Origin: Streptosporangium subroseum
GTDB lineage: Bacteria > Actinomycetota > Actinomycetes > Streptosporangiales > Streptosporangiaceae
Direction: 5' to 3'
DNA length: 64,000 bases
Assembly (NCBI RefSeq): GCF_900188345.1
Contig: NZ_FZOD01000041.1
Location: forward strand, 23,028-87,027
The notes beneath the pieces are model-generated. The model searched no databases. It saw nothing but the letters and a program-made list of their open reading frames with translations, and was not told the DNA's origin. The stretch's first letter is position 1, and each line of letters opens with the position of its first letter. The translations under genes were made by a program, and so were the position numbers. Below, piece after piece: positions 45,633-54,007 of this stretch.

Positions 45633-46439
45633 GTGGCCGGATCGCTGGGTGTCGGCATCGGCTGGCGGTCGGAGATCGATCTGACCGTGGAGCGGCTGCC
45701 CGGGGTGGACTTCGTCGAGGTCGTCGCGGAGAACGTGCATCCCGACCGGCTCCCGGAGTCCCTGCGGGTGCTCCGCGCCCGCGGGGTGCCGGTGATCCCG
45801 CACGGGGTCGGGCTCGGGGTGGGCGGGGCCGAACCGCCCGACCCGGCACGGCTGGCGCACCTGGCGGCCTGCGCGCGGGCTCTGGACGCGCCCCTGGTCA
45901 GCGAGCATCTGGCCTTCGTGCGCGCCGGCGGCATGGAGGCCGGTCACCTGCTCCCGGTCCCGCGCACCAGGGCCGCGCTCTCCGTCGTCGCGGACAACGT
46001 ACGGCGGGCGCAGGCGGCGCTTCCCGTCCCGCTGGCCCTGGAGAACGTGGCGGCCCTGTTCGGCTGGCCCGAGGACGAGATGACCGAGGCGCAGTTTCTC
46101 GGCGAGCTGGTGGAGATGACCGGTGTCCTACTCCTGATCGATGTGGCCAACCTCTACACCAACCAGGTCAACCTGGGGCTGCCGGCCATCGGCGCGCTGG
46201 ACGGCCTGCCGCTGTCCGAGCTCGCGTACGTCCACGTCGCCGGAGGTCACTCCCGCGACGGCGTCTGGCACGACACCCACACCGCGCACGTCCCCGCCGA
46301 CGTGCTGGACATCCTGTCCGAGCTCTGCGTCCGGGTCGATCCGCCGGGCGTGCTGCTCGAATGGGACGACGACTATCCCAGCGACGCCGCACTCGAAGCG
46401 GAGCTCGGCCGGATCCGCGGCGCGATGGCCCGTGTCTGA
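45633..46439 (+). CDS. DUF692/MNIO family iron enzyme
   Basis: 268 residues with the full DUF692 motif series: GIGWRSEID, FVEVVAENVHP, VIPHGVGLGVGG, LVSEHLAF, LALENVAALFGWPEDEM, LLLIDVANLYTN, YVHVAGGHSRDG, WHDTHTAHVP and LLEWDDDYP. MNIO enzymes (MbnB, TglH, ChrH type) use two or three iron ions to modify Cys or Asp/Asn of ribosomal peptides. The neighbouring Cys-tailed protein is the obvious substrate candidate. GTG 45633 has GGGGG seven bases upstream; GTG 45627 is an alternative. Confidence 0.85.
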   Translation: MAGSLGVGIGWRSEIDLTVERLPGVDFVEVVAENVHPDRLPESLRVLRARGVPVIPHGVGLGVGGAEPPDPARLAHLAACARALDAPLVSEHLAFVRAGGMEAGHLLPVPRTRAALSVVADNVRRAQAALPVPLALENVAALFGWPEDEMTEAQFLGELVEMTGVLLLIDVANLYTNQVNLGLPAIGALDGLPLSELAYVHVAGGHSRDGVWHDTHTAHVPADVLDILSELCVRVDPPGVLLEWDDDYPSDAALEAELGRIRGAMARV

Positions 46440-46809
46440 CGACGCCGCTCGCGAGGCTCTGGCCAGGGCGCAGTCCGGGCTGCTGGCCGCCCTGGTGGCC
46501 GGTGGGGAGACGCCTCCCGGGTTCGACGAGAAACGACTGCGCATCCAGGAGTTCAGCCTGATCTCCAAGCGGAGGAGGACGGTGGCCAGGCTCCGTCCTG
46601 ATCTGGTCGCGCTGCTCGGCGGCGACTTCGCCGGGGAGTTCGAGTCCTACGCGCGGGGCCGTCCCAAGCCGCCCGGCGGCTCCCGCGCCGACGCGCGGGA
46701 CTTCGCGGGCAGGCTTGAGGCGATGGGGCGCCTGCCCGGTCGGCCCGAGGAGACCGAGGAGCCAGAGCCGTCTCCCGCGTCCCGCTGGTGGCGTTTCCGG
46801 CGGTCGTGA
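46432..46809 (+). CDS. Small partner protein of the MNIO enzyme
   Basis: 125 residues, overlapping the MNIO gene by eight bases (GTGTCTGA), which implies coupled translation. The sequence (LARAQSGLLAALVAGGETPP, FDEKRLRIQEFSLISKRRRT, VARLRPDLVALLGGDFAGEF) has the length and gene position of the substrate-binding partner proteins encoded after MNIO genes and a faint resemblance to the DUF2063/HvfC N-terminal region. The match is inferred, not secure. It ends in an acidic Glu/Pro tail. Confidence 0.55.
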   Translation: MSDDAAREALARAQSGLLAALVAGGETPPGFDEKRLRIQEFSLISKRRRTVARLRPDLVALLGGDFAGEFESYARGRPKPPGGSRADARDFAGRLEAMGRLPGRPEETEEPEPSPASRWWRFRRS

Positions 46810-46826
46810 GGTCTGGCGTCGGCGAT

Positions 46827-46990
46827 GTCCGGCGCGGCGATCACGAGGCCTTTGACGGTCGCGTTCGACATGGGTCGTGTAGGTCCGCCGGTGGCGGTGT
46901 CCGGTGCGGTGATCGCGAGGTCTGTGGCGGTCGTGTTCGACGTGGATCGTGGCCTCGCCGGTGGCGGCGTTTGGTGCGGCGATCACGATG
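46827..46990. repeat. 70-72 bp degenerate direct repeat near the second TIGR04222-like gene
   Basis: GTCCGGCGCGGCGATCACGA at 46827 recurs as GTCCGGTGCGGTGATCGCGA at 46899 and GTTTGGTGCGGCGATCACGA at 46969, each preceded by GGCG-type sequence. It fills the 290-bp gap before the next gene. I see no gene in it. Confidence 0.6.
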
Positions 46991-47099
46991 TCCGCCGCCG
47001 GCGGAGGCCACGTGCGGCGATCGTTGCCTCTCCAGCCACTGATATTCGTCAGAACGGGTAAAGAAGTCCTGCGGGAGACATGCGTTTACGGAGGTCGTC

Positions 47100-47765
47100 A
47101 TGGTCGCCGTTCTGATCGTTGTCGTGACCGTCGCGCTTCTGATGGTGGCGGGGCTGATCGCCTTGCGGCTGGCCATGCACGCGCCGAGGGGCTACGCGGG
47201 CCCCGATCTGGGTCCGTACGAGCTGGCCCTGCTCGCAGCGGGGCGATTCCGGGTGCTGAACACCGCCCTGGCGTCCCTGGCGGCGGACAAGAGGGTCAGG
47301 ATCCCGCCCACCGGGATCCTGACCCTGGCGGGCACCACGTCCACCGACCCCGCGCATCCGGCGAAGGTCATGGAGCCGGTGGAAGCCGAGGTTCTCGGGC
47401 TGCTCGAAGGCCGGCGCGACGGCCTGCCGGTCTGGGAGATCAAGGCGGCGCTGGTCCAGGGGGCCGCCGTCACCGCGCTGATCGAGCGGCTGGAGGAGCT
47501 GGGGCTGGTCGCCGCCGGCGACGACTCCAGGCAGGTCGTCCCCACGCGTGCCGGGCAGGCCGCGCTGGCCCACTACCGTCTGCGCCACCGCGAGGGCAGA
47601 TCGCTGCCGCCCCGCTCCCGGGATCACGTCACCGTGGACGCGTCGAACCTCTTCGGCGTCGCCCTGTACGGCCTGGGCCAGGTGGTGGACCGCGAGCTGG
47701 CCACGGTGCTCTCCACGAGCGGCGTGTTGCCGTCGTCCGGCCCGGCCAGGGCGGGCAGGCACTGA
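47100..47765 (+). CDS. Second TIGR04222-like protein without Cys tail
   Basis: 221 residues that align with the Cys-tailed protein: N-terminal helix (VLIVVVTVALLMVAGLIAL), YELALLAAGRFRVLNTALASL, and LFGVALYGLGQVVDRELATV near the end, the same as VALYGLGELGDPTLEEEL in the first. It lacks the two central helices and stops with VLPSSGPARAGRH where the Gly/Cys tail would start. ATG 47100 has GGAGG five bases upstream. It could act as an adaptor or an accessory subunit of the first protein. Confidence 0.7.
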   Translation: MVAVLIVVVTVALLMVAGLIALRLAMHAPRGYAGPDLGPYELALLAAGRFRVLNTALASLAADKRVRIPPTGILTLAGTTSTDPAHPAKVMEPVEAEVLGLLEGRRDGLPVWEIKAALVQGAAVTALIERLEELGLVAAGDDSRQVVPTRAGQAALAHYRLRHREGRSLPPRSRDHVTVDASNLFGVALYGLGQVVDRELATVLSTSGVLPSSGPARAGRH

Positions 47766-47815
47766 GGGACTGTCCGCGCGCGGCGCGGTCGGCTAAATTG
47801 AGCCGATATCTAACC

Positions 47816-47825
47816 AAGCGCTTGC
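47816..47825. promoter_or_regulatory. CAAGCGCTTG palindrome
   Basis: A perfect ten-base palindrome within ACCAAGCGCTTGC lies 13 bases upstream of the GTG of the CrtC-like gene. The core resembles TetR-type operators of actinobacteria (from memory); the regulator is not in sight. Confidence 0.35.
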
Positions 47826-47837
47826 ATCGGAGTGACC

Positions 47838-48794
47838 GTGGTGAAAATCGTGGATCACGGAACGTGGCCCCTGCGGGACGAGGACGAGGGGGCGCATCCG
47901 GTCGGCGTGGAGCCGCTGTGGAGCGAGTCCGTCTATCTCGACTTCACGACCCAGGACGGCTCGATCGCCGGATATATCCGGCTGGGGCTGTATCCCAACT
48001 GGAATCGCGCCTGGTACTGGGCATGCCTGGTCGGCAAGGACCGGCAGACGGTGCTGCTGGCCGACAACCACGCCACGCTTCCCGGGCCCGACCTCGTCGT
48101 GAAGGGCGAGGGATACCGGGCCACCCACGAGGTGACGCTCCCCATGCGCTCCTTCAGGCTGACCCTGAACGCCGAGGCGGCGGCCGTGCTGGACGACCCG
48201 GCGCAGGCCTACGCGGACACGGCCGGGGCCCGGACGACCTCGCTGGAGTTCGACCTGGAGTGGAAGACCGTCGGCGGGGTCTACCCCTACGGGTTCATCC
48301 CGCGCTACGAGATCCCCTGTGAGGTCGCCGGGGTGATCAGGGTCGGTGACGAGGAGATCCCCTTCTCCGGGCACGGTGAGCGCGACCACAGCTGGGGTGA
48401 GCGCGACTGGTGGCAGGTCTCGTGGCTGTGGAGTTCCGGACGTCTCGACGACGGGACGTTCTTCCACGGCATGCGGGCCAACGTCGGCTTCGAGATGCCC
48501 TGGCCGTGCTTCACGGTCCCGCCCGACGGCGTGCTGGACCACCGCGAGGGCTTCACCGCGACCAGCGAGTTCGGTGAGAACGGCTTCCCCGTCCAGTCGT
48601 GGCTGGCCGTGCCGGGAGCCCCGCTGACGGTCGTGCCCGTCAGTTTCGCCCCGGTCGCGATGACCTCCCCGGACGGTGCGATCGCGCACTTTCCCCGGGC
48701 CCTGTGCCGCTTCGAGGCCGCCGACGGCCGCTCGGGTCACGGCTGGACGGAATGGCACCAGCCGCCCGGGTGGCGAGGGCATGAGTGGCGTTGA
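47838..48794 (+). CDS. CrtC/DUF7064-like lipocalin-fold protein
   Basis: 318 residues. Mid-protein GHGERDHSWGERDWW, preceded by IPCEVAGVIRVGDEEIPFSG, is the hallmark of the AttH/CrtC-type beta-barrel group (DUF7064), which includes hydroxyneurosporene synthase-like hydratases and Diels-Alderase-like enzymes. No substrate can be named. The start is GTG 47838 or 47841; GGAG at 47829-47832 supports either. The stop region overlaps the next gene by 14 bases. Confidence 0.7.
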   Translation: MVKIVDHGTWPLRDEDEGAHPVGVEPLWSESVYLDFTTQDGSIAGYIRLGLYPNWNRAWYWACLVGKDRQTVLLADNHATLPGPDLVVKGEGYRATHEVTLPMRSFRLTLNAEAAAVLDDPAQAYADTAGARTTSLEFDLEWKTVGGVYPYGFIPRYEIPCEVAGVIRVGDEEIPFSGHGERDHSWGERDWWQVSWLWSSGRLDDGTFFHGMRANVGFEMPWPCFTVPPDGVLDHREGFTATSEFGENGFPVQSWLAVPGAPLTVVPVSFAPVAMTSPDGAIAHFPRALCRFEAADGRSGHGWTEWHQPPGWRGHEWR

Positions 48795-49377
48795 TCATGT
48801 TTTGGCGGCCTTCGTCAGGGATAACCTCTCTGAGGTGGGGGGACTGCGTTGTCTTGATGGTTCATATCTGACGGTTACGCCGGTGGCGTGCCGGGACGGT
48901 GCCGGCTCGCCGTACGAGATCACGCTTGAACTCCACCGCGACGGCGCGCTGTACGGAACGGTGGGTGAGCGGTGCGGCCGGCTCCTCACCCGGCTGGCCA
49001 AGGGGGTCGCCGAGGCCCGCGCCGGCCATGAGGCGCACTGGCCCGATCCCGACGACCGCTTCCCCGACGACCACTTCCCCAACGACGGAGAACTGTTCGC
49101 CTTTCGTTATCGGACCAGGAACGGGGTCGTCGGCGAGGGCGAACTCCGGTGCCGGTTGCGGACGATTCCGACCTGGATTCCCGAATGGCGAGGGCCGGGC
49201 GGGGAGTGGCGGCTCACGAGGAGAGCCTTTGTGGAGGCCGGAGACGGTGACGGGGCAGATCATCTGCAAGCGGTTCTGACCTCGGCGGAGTTGGGTGTCT
49301 TCGTGGAGGCTCTCGTCGCGGAGGCCGAGGAGTGCCTGAGCCCGCAGAAGTCCGGCAACTCCGCCAGATCCCTGTAG
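48781..49377 (+). CDS. Unrecognised protein overlapping the CrtC-like gene
   Basis: 198 residues, starting inside the last codons of the preceding gene (14-base overlap), so probably co-translated. The sequence has no family I can name: a charged N-terminus (VDHVLAAFVRDNLSEVGG), an acidic central segment (PDPDDRFPDDHFPNDGE) and a C-terminal Glu-rich helix. No signal peptide or membrane helix. The tight coupling suggests a functional partner of the lipocalin-like protein. Confidence 0.6.
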   Translation: MSGVDHVLAAFVRDNLSEVGGLRCLDGSYLTVTPVACRDGAGSPYEITLELHRDGALYGTVGERCGRLLTRLAKGVAEARAGHEAHWPDPDDRFPDDHFPNDGELFAFRYRTRNGVVGEGELRCRLRTIPTWIPEWRGPGGEWRLTRRAFVEAGDGDGADHLQAVLTSAELGVFVEALVAEAEECLSPQKSGNSARSL

Positions 49378-49479
49378 TAACTCCGTCAGAACCCTGTAGA
49401 GGGGGCAGAGGGGTCCGCGGGGCGGTGATAATTGCCTGTCAGCGCCCTTCGACGGCGGGCGTTGAGGGGGAGGACTCCA

Positions 49480-50247
49480 ATGGGCGTGCGCGATCTCGTC
49501 TACCGGCTGTACGAACGAAGGCTGGAAGCGAAGCTGTCCCGGCAGAAGGAGACCGCTCCCCGGCACGTCGGCGTCATCGTCGACGGTAACCGGCGCTGGG
49601 CGCGTTCGATGGGCATCGACGATGTGAGCCGAGGCCACAGAAAAGGCGCCGACAAGATCTCCGAGTTGCTCGGCTGGTGCCGGGAGGCCGGTGTTGAGGT
49701 TGTCACGGTCTGGCTGCTGTCCAGCGAGAACATCAACCGCTCCAAGGACGAGCTGGACCTCCTGATGAAGATCATTGAGGACGTGGTCCAGGAACTCGTG
49801 GCCGATGGATGGCACATCAAGCCCATGGGAGCGCTTGATCTTCTGCCCGATCACACGGCCCATGTCCTGAAAAATGCAAAAGAAGCAACATCACATCGTC
49901 CGGGTTTGATTGTGAACGTTGCCGTTGGGTATGGAGGAAGGCGTGAGATCGCTGATGCGGTGCGCTCCCTTCTTCAGGAGCATGCGAGCAAGGGCGCAAG
50001 CATCGAGGACCTGGTCGAGGTCCTCGATGTTGAGCACATCGCGGAGCATCTCTACACGCGCGGTCAGCCCGACCCGGATCTGGTCATCCGGACCTCGGGA
50101 GAGCAGCGCCTCTCCGGCTTCCTGCTCTGGCAGAGCGCTCACTCCGAGTTCTACTTCTGCGAGGCCTACTGGCCTGACTTCCGCAGAGTCGACTTCTTGC
50201 GGGCTCTCCGCTCATATGCCGCGCGAAACCGACGGTACGGCTCCTGA
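49480..50247 (+). CDS. Cis-prenyl diphosphate synthase (UppS family)
   Basis: 255 residues with the complete Z-prenyltransferase signature: VGVIVDGNRRWAR (catalytic Asp), WLLSSENINRSKDEL, RTSGEQRLSGFLLWQSAHSE (substrate arginines) and EAYWPDFR. It extends allylic diphosphates in cis. Its neighbourhood (mca, greA, PhoH2) resembles that of the short-chain enzyme Rv1086 in M. tuberculosis (from memory), which makes Z,E-farnesyl diphosphate, but undecaprenyl synthesis cannot be excluded. ATG 49480 has GGGGAGG six bases upstream. Confidence 0.88.
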   Translation: MGVRDLVYRLYERRLEAKLSRQKETAPRHVGVIVDGNRRWARSMGIDDVSRGHRKGADKISELLGWCREAGVEVVTVWLLSSENINRSKDELDLLMKIIEDVVQELVADGWHIKPMGALDLLPDHTAHVLKNAKEATSHRPGLIVNVAVGYGGRREIADAVRSLLQEHASKGASIEDLVEVLDVEHIAEHLYTRGQPDPDLVIRTSGEQRLSGFLLWQSAHSEFYFCEAYWPDFRRVDFLRALRSYAARNRRYGS

Positions 50248-50490
50248 AATACCACATGAACACCATCTTTCGGTCAAGCTTGGACCATTGGAAGACGGGC
50301 ATTCAGGACGTACCGTAAGAAGTAGGAGAGCGCAGCTCACCTACGCCGGAAGAGGGCCCGCCTTTGCGTCACGACCTGCCAAGGAGGGCCGGTCAACGGT
50401 GCCTCCTCGACAGTCGCGAGCGTGGGCCCGGGGCCGGTCCGCATCCCAGCTCATGGCAGGGCGCCTCCCATGGCGCCCGGGGGAGAACGC

Positions 50491-51813
50491 GTGGCAAACC
50501 CTTCGTCCTCACCTACGTCGTCGGTCACCAAGCGGCGTACGTACGTCCTGGACACCTCAGTCCTTTTGGCGGATCCGGCGGCGATGGGCCGCTTCGCCGA
50601 GCATGAGGTCGTCCTCCCGATCGTCGTCATCACCGAGTTGGAGGGCAAACGCCATCATCCAGAGCTCGGATACTTCGCGCGCAAAGCGCTGAGGTACCTC
50701 GACGACCTCCGGGTGACACACGGGCGGTTGGACGAGCCCATGCCGATCGGCGAGGGCACCATACGGGTCGAGCTCAATCACAGTGACCCGTCGATCCTGC
50801 CCGTAGGCTTTCGGCTCGGCGACAACGACACCCGCATCCTGACCGTGGCCCGTACCCTCGCCGCAGAGGGACATGACGTGGTGCTGGTCTCCAAAGACCT
50901 GCCCATGCGCGTCAAGGCCGCTTCCATCGGACTCACCGCGGACGAATACCGTGCCGAACTCGCCGTGGAGTCCGGCTGGACCGGCATGGCCGAGCTGCAG
51001 GTGACCACGGAGGACGTCGAGACGCTCTTCGAACACGGCACCGCCGACCTGGTGGACGCCCGTGACCTGCCGACCCACACCGGCCTGCGACTGCTGTCCA
51101 GCAGGGGCTCGGCGCTGGGACGGGTGCTGCCGGACAAATCGGTGCGGCTGGTGCGCGGAGACCGAGAGGTGTTCGGACTGCACGGCCGTTCGGCCGAGCA
51201 GCGGATCGCGCTCGACCTTCTGATGGACCCGGAGGTCGGCATCGTCTCGATGGGCGGTCGTGCCGGCACCGGCAAGTCCGCGCTGGCTCTCTGCGCGGGG
51301 CTGGAGGCGGTCCTGGAGCGCCGCCAGCATCGCAAGGTCATCGTCTTCCGCCCGCTGTACGCCGTGGGCGGCCAGGATCTGGGATACCTGCCCGGTTCGG
51401 AGAGCGAGAAGATGGGCCCGTGGGGGCAGGCCGTCTACGACACCCTCGGCGCGGTCACCACACCCGAGGTGATCGAGGAGGTCATGGATCGGGGCATGCT
51501 CGAGGTTCTTCCCCTCACCCACATCCGAGGTCGCTCCCTGCACGACGCGTTTGTCATCGTGGACGAGGCGCAGTCGCTGGAACGCGGGGTGCTGCTCACG
51601 GTGCTGAGCCGAATCGGCGCCAACTCCAGGGTCGTGCTCACCCACGACATCGCCCAGCGGGACAACCTGCGGGTGGGCCGGCATGACGGTGTGGTCGCGG
51701 TGGTGGAGAAGCTCAAGGGCCATCCGCTGTTCGCGCACGTCACGCTGACCCGCTCGGAGCGCTCGCCGATCGCCGCACTGGTCACCGAGATGCTGGAAGA
51801 CGTCACGATTTAA
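50491..51813 (+). CDS. PhoH-family protein with PIN domain (PhoH2)
   Basis: 440 residues: an N-terminal PIN nuclease domain (YVLDTSVLL, ITELEGKR, LGDNDTRIL with acidic metal-site residues) fused to a PhoH ATPase/helicase (Walker A GGRAGTGKSAL, Walker B FVIVDEAQS). PhoH2-type fusions unwind and cut RNA in an ATP-dependent way. GTG 50491 has GGGGGAG five bases upstream, stronger than ATG 50470 or 50422. A perfect 36-base palindromic hairpin follows its stop. Confidence 0.9.
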   Translation: MANPSSSPTSSVTKRRTYVLDTSVLLADPAAMGRFAEHEVVLPIVVITELEGKRHHPELGYFARKALRYLDDLRVTHGRLDEPMPIGEGTIRVELNHSDPSILPVGFRLGDNDTRILTVARTLAAEGHDVVLVSKDLPMRVKAASIGLTADEYRAELAVESGWTGMAELQVTTEDVETLFEHGTADLVDARDLPTHTGLRLLSSRGSALGRVLPDKSVRLVRGDREVFGLHGRSAEQRIALDLLMDPEVGIVSMGGRAGTGKSALALCAGLEAVLERRQHRKVIVFRPLYAVGGQDLGYLPGSESEKMGPWGQAVYDTLGAVTTPEVIEEVMDRGMLEVLPLTHIRGRSLHDAFVIVDEAQSLERGVLLTVLSRIGANSRVVLTHDIAQRDNLRVGRHDGVVAVVEKLKGHPLFAHVTLTRSERSPIAALVTEMLEDVTI

Positions 51814-51824
51814 CCGTCGGAAGA

Positions 51825-51860
51825 CCGGCGCCCGGCGAACGCGCGTTCGCCGGGCGCCGG
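51825..51860 (+). terminator. PhoH terminator hairpin
   Basis: CCGGCGCCCGGCGAACGC and GCGTTCGCCGGGCGCCGG (51825-51860) are perfect reverse complements, an uninterrupted 36-base palindrome starting 12 bases after the stop. There is no T-run, typical of high-GC terminators. Confidence 0.75.
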
Positions 51861-51876
51861 CCCACGGGTGGCGGCG

Positions 51877-51980
51877 GTCGATCCCCGGCCGTCAGTCCCC
51901 GGCGGTCGATCCCCGGCCGTCGATCCCCGGTCGTCAGCCCCCGGCGGTCGATCCCGGCCGCAGTCCCCGGCCGTCGATCC
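51877..51980. repeat. 14-bp minisatellite (about seven copies)
   Basis: Units of the type GTCGATCCCCGGCC and GTCAGTCCCCGGCG alternate about seven times between the PhoH and lipoprotein genes. The region holds no gene. Confidence 0.7.
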
Positions 51981-52052
51981 TCAGTCATCCCTCAGTCGCC
52001 GGGTCTCGGCCGTTGACCTTCGGCCGTCGGTTCTCCGGTCTGGGGAGAGCCC

Positions 52053-52604
52053 TTACGGCGGGAGCCGCACTCCCGGGGCCGCGAGCCCGCGGTACTCGAA
52101 GCAGGTGTGTTCCCCCATCGAGTCGGGGGTTCCCGGGAACAGCCGGGTCACCTCGACGCTCCAGATGCTCTCCTGCTTGTTCTGCCGGATGGTGCAGGTG
52201 ATCTGGGCGAGCCCCGCCGTGGAGATCCTGCCCTCGCCCGTGATGATCACGTTCAGCCGGTAGCCCAGATTCTCCTCGAGATCGTTCTGCTTGTTCCTGA
52301 CGTCGTCGGAGTATCTGGTGGTCTTGGTGTCGTAGGCGCTGAAACCGTTGAGCGCGCTGGTGAGGCCCGGTTTCGGCGGCTGTTTCCCGGCCCGGAACAG
52401 GGTGTCGACGACGTTCTTGACGGAGTCGGAGCTCACCGGGATCCTGACGGGCTCCAGCCGGCCGTCGCGGAGCAGATAGACCGTCACCCAGGTGGGGCTG
52501 TAACTGATCACCGGCGGGCGGCCCTGGTCCTGGACCTCGCTGGGGGAGATGCCGCATCCGGCGAGGGTCAGGATGGCCGCGAGCAGGCAGGCGAGCCGTT
52601 TCAT
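52053..52604 (-). CDS. Lipoprotein of the AfsQ-like operon
   Basis: 183 residues with a lipoprotein signal (LLAAILTLAGCGIS) and a mature beta-rich part containing an acidic Asp/Gln stretch (RNKQNDLEENLGYRLN). Its ATG overlaps the kinase stop by four bases. In Streptomyces afsQ1-afsQ2 the third gene is such a lipoprotein (from memory), thought to modulate signalling; that is inference here. No catalytic motif is visible. Confidence 0.72.
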   Translation of the reverse strand: MKRLACLLAAILTLAGCGISPSEVQDQGRPPVISYSPTWVTVYLLRDGRLEPVRIPVSSDSVKNVVDTLFRAGKQPPKPGLTSALNGFSAYDTKTTRYSDDVRNKQNDLEENLGYRLNVIITGEGRISTAGLAQITCTIRQNKQESIWSVEVTRLFPGTPDSMGEHTCFEYRGLAAPGVRLPP

Positions 52605-54007
52605 GCCGGGGGCAGCCAGACCGTGAACAGGGTGTTGAACTCCTGTGAGCGGACCGAGATCGTGCCGCCGTGCAGGTGGGCGTTGGCCCGCGCGATGGAC
52701 AGGCCGAGCCCGCTGCCGTCGCCCCGGGCGCCCGCCTTGTAGAAACGGTTGAACACGTGGGGCAGATCCGCCGCGGGGATTCCCTTGCCGTGGTCGCGCA
52801 CCTTTACCTCCAGTCCGTTCGGCGTGCTCCTGGCGGTCACCACCACGGGAGGCTCACCATGGCGCAGGGCGTTGCCCACGAGGTTCGCCAGGATCACGTC
52901 GAAGCGCCGGGGATCGACGGAGAAGGTCAGTCCCTGCGGCACGTTCACCCGTACTCGCTCCGACCAGCCTCGTACCTCCAGGCAGTCGCAGATCGCATCG
53001 GCGATGCCCACGGTGTCCACGTTCAGCGTCGCCGTGCCCGAGTCGAACCGGCTCGCCTCGATGAGCTGCTCCACCAGGGTCCGCAGCCGTTTGATCTCCT
53101 GCAGCACCAGCCGTACGGCCGCCGCGGGTTCGGGGGGCAGCCGATCGGCCTCCTCGGAAAGCATGTCGGTGACCGCCGTCATCGCGGTCAGCGGGGTCCT
53201 GAGCTCGTGGGAGACGTCGGCCACGAACCGGCGGGACATCGCCTCCAGCGAGCGCAGCTCGGACACGCTCCGCTCCAGGGCCGCCGCGGTGTCGTTGAAC
53301 GTGGCGGTGAGCTCGGAGAGCTCGTCCTGGCCGTTCACGGGCAGGCGGGTGTCCAGGTGACCGGCGCCGAGCGCGCGGGCCGCGGAGCCGAGCCTCCTGA
53401 CCGGCAGCAGGACCTGCCGGGCCGACACCAGCGCCAGGGCGAGGGCGATGATCAGCATGATGGCCCCCGCGGCCGCCAGCGGCTGCCGCATCCCGGTCAG
53501 GAGATGCTCCTCCTCGGAGAGGGGGACGAACACGAAGACGCTCATCCCGGTGGGCTGGGCCGTGTGGATGGGCTCTATCCGCCAGACGGGGGTGGCGACG
53601 ATCAGCCACATGCTCCCCTTGATCATCTGGCGTTTGGCCACCATCCGCTGGGTGGCCCGGAGGGCGACGTCGACGGGGACGTCGCTCATGGTGAAGTCCC
53701 CGTCGGGGTAGAGGTAGTCCTCGTAGCGGACCACCACCTTGCCGCCCGGCGAGCGCAGACTCTTCTGCAACGCGCTGATCTGCGCGTTGGTCGGCGGGCT
53801 GTCGCCCGGCCAGAGCGCGCCGATGGGCACCCTGATGCCTTCGAGCGTGTCGCGCACGTCGCTCACGGCCACCTGCTCGGCGCGGTCGATCACCCGGCGC
53901 TTGACGAGCTCGTAGCCGATCCCCGCGACCAACGCGGAGGCCGTGATGGCGATCAGGGTGAAGATGATGACCAGACGTCCGCGCAGCCCGACGTACATCC
54001 GCTTCAC
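52601..54007 (-). CDS. Sensor histidine kinase (AfsQ2-like)
   Basis: 468 residues: two membrane helices flanking a 120-residue extracytoplasmic sensor, HAMP, HisKA (VSHELRTPLTAMTAV) and HATPase (NLVGNALRHG, DHGKGIP, GSGLGLS). It phosphorylates the partner regulator encoded upstream, with which it overlaps by four bases (ATGA), and overlaps the lipoprotein gene by four bases as well. The order regulator-kinase-lipoprotein matches AfsQ1/AfsQ2 of Streptomyces. ATG 54007 is the start. Confidence 0.88.
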   Translation of the reverse strand: MKRMYVGLRGRLVIIFTLIAITASALVAGIGYELVKRRVIDRAEQVAVSDVRDTLEGIRVPIGALWPGDSPPTNAQISALQKSLRSPGGKVVVRYEDYLYPDGDFTMSDVPVDVALRATQRMVAKRQMIKGSMWLIVATPVWRIEPIHTAQPTGMSVFVFVPLSEEEHLLTGMRQPLAAAGAIMLIIALALALVSARQVLLPVRRLGSAARALGAGHLDTRLPVNGQDELSELTATFNDTAAALERSVSELRSLEAMSRRFVADVSHELRTPLTAMTAVTDMLSEEADRLPPEPAAAVRLVLQEIKRLRTLVEQLIEASRFDSGTATLNVDTVGIADAICDCLEVRGWSERVRVNVPQGLTFSVDPRRFDVILANLVGNALRHGEPPVVVTARSTPNGLEVKVRDHGKGIPAADLPHVFNRFYKAGARGDGSGLGLSIARANAHLHGGTISVRSQEFNTLFTVWLPPA

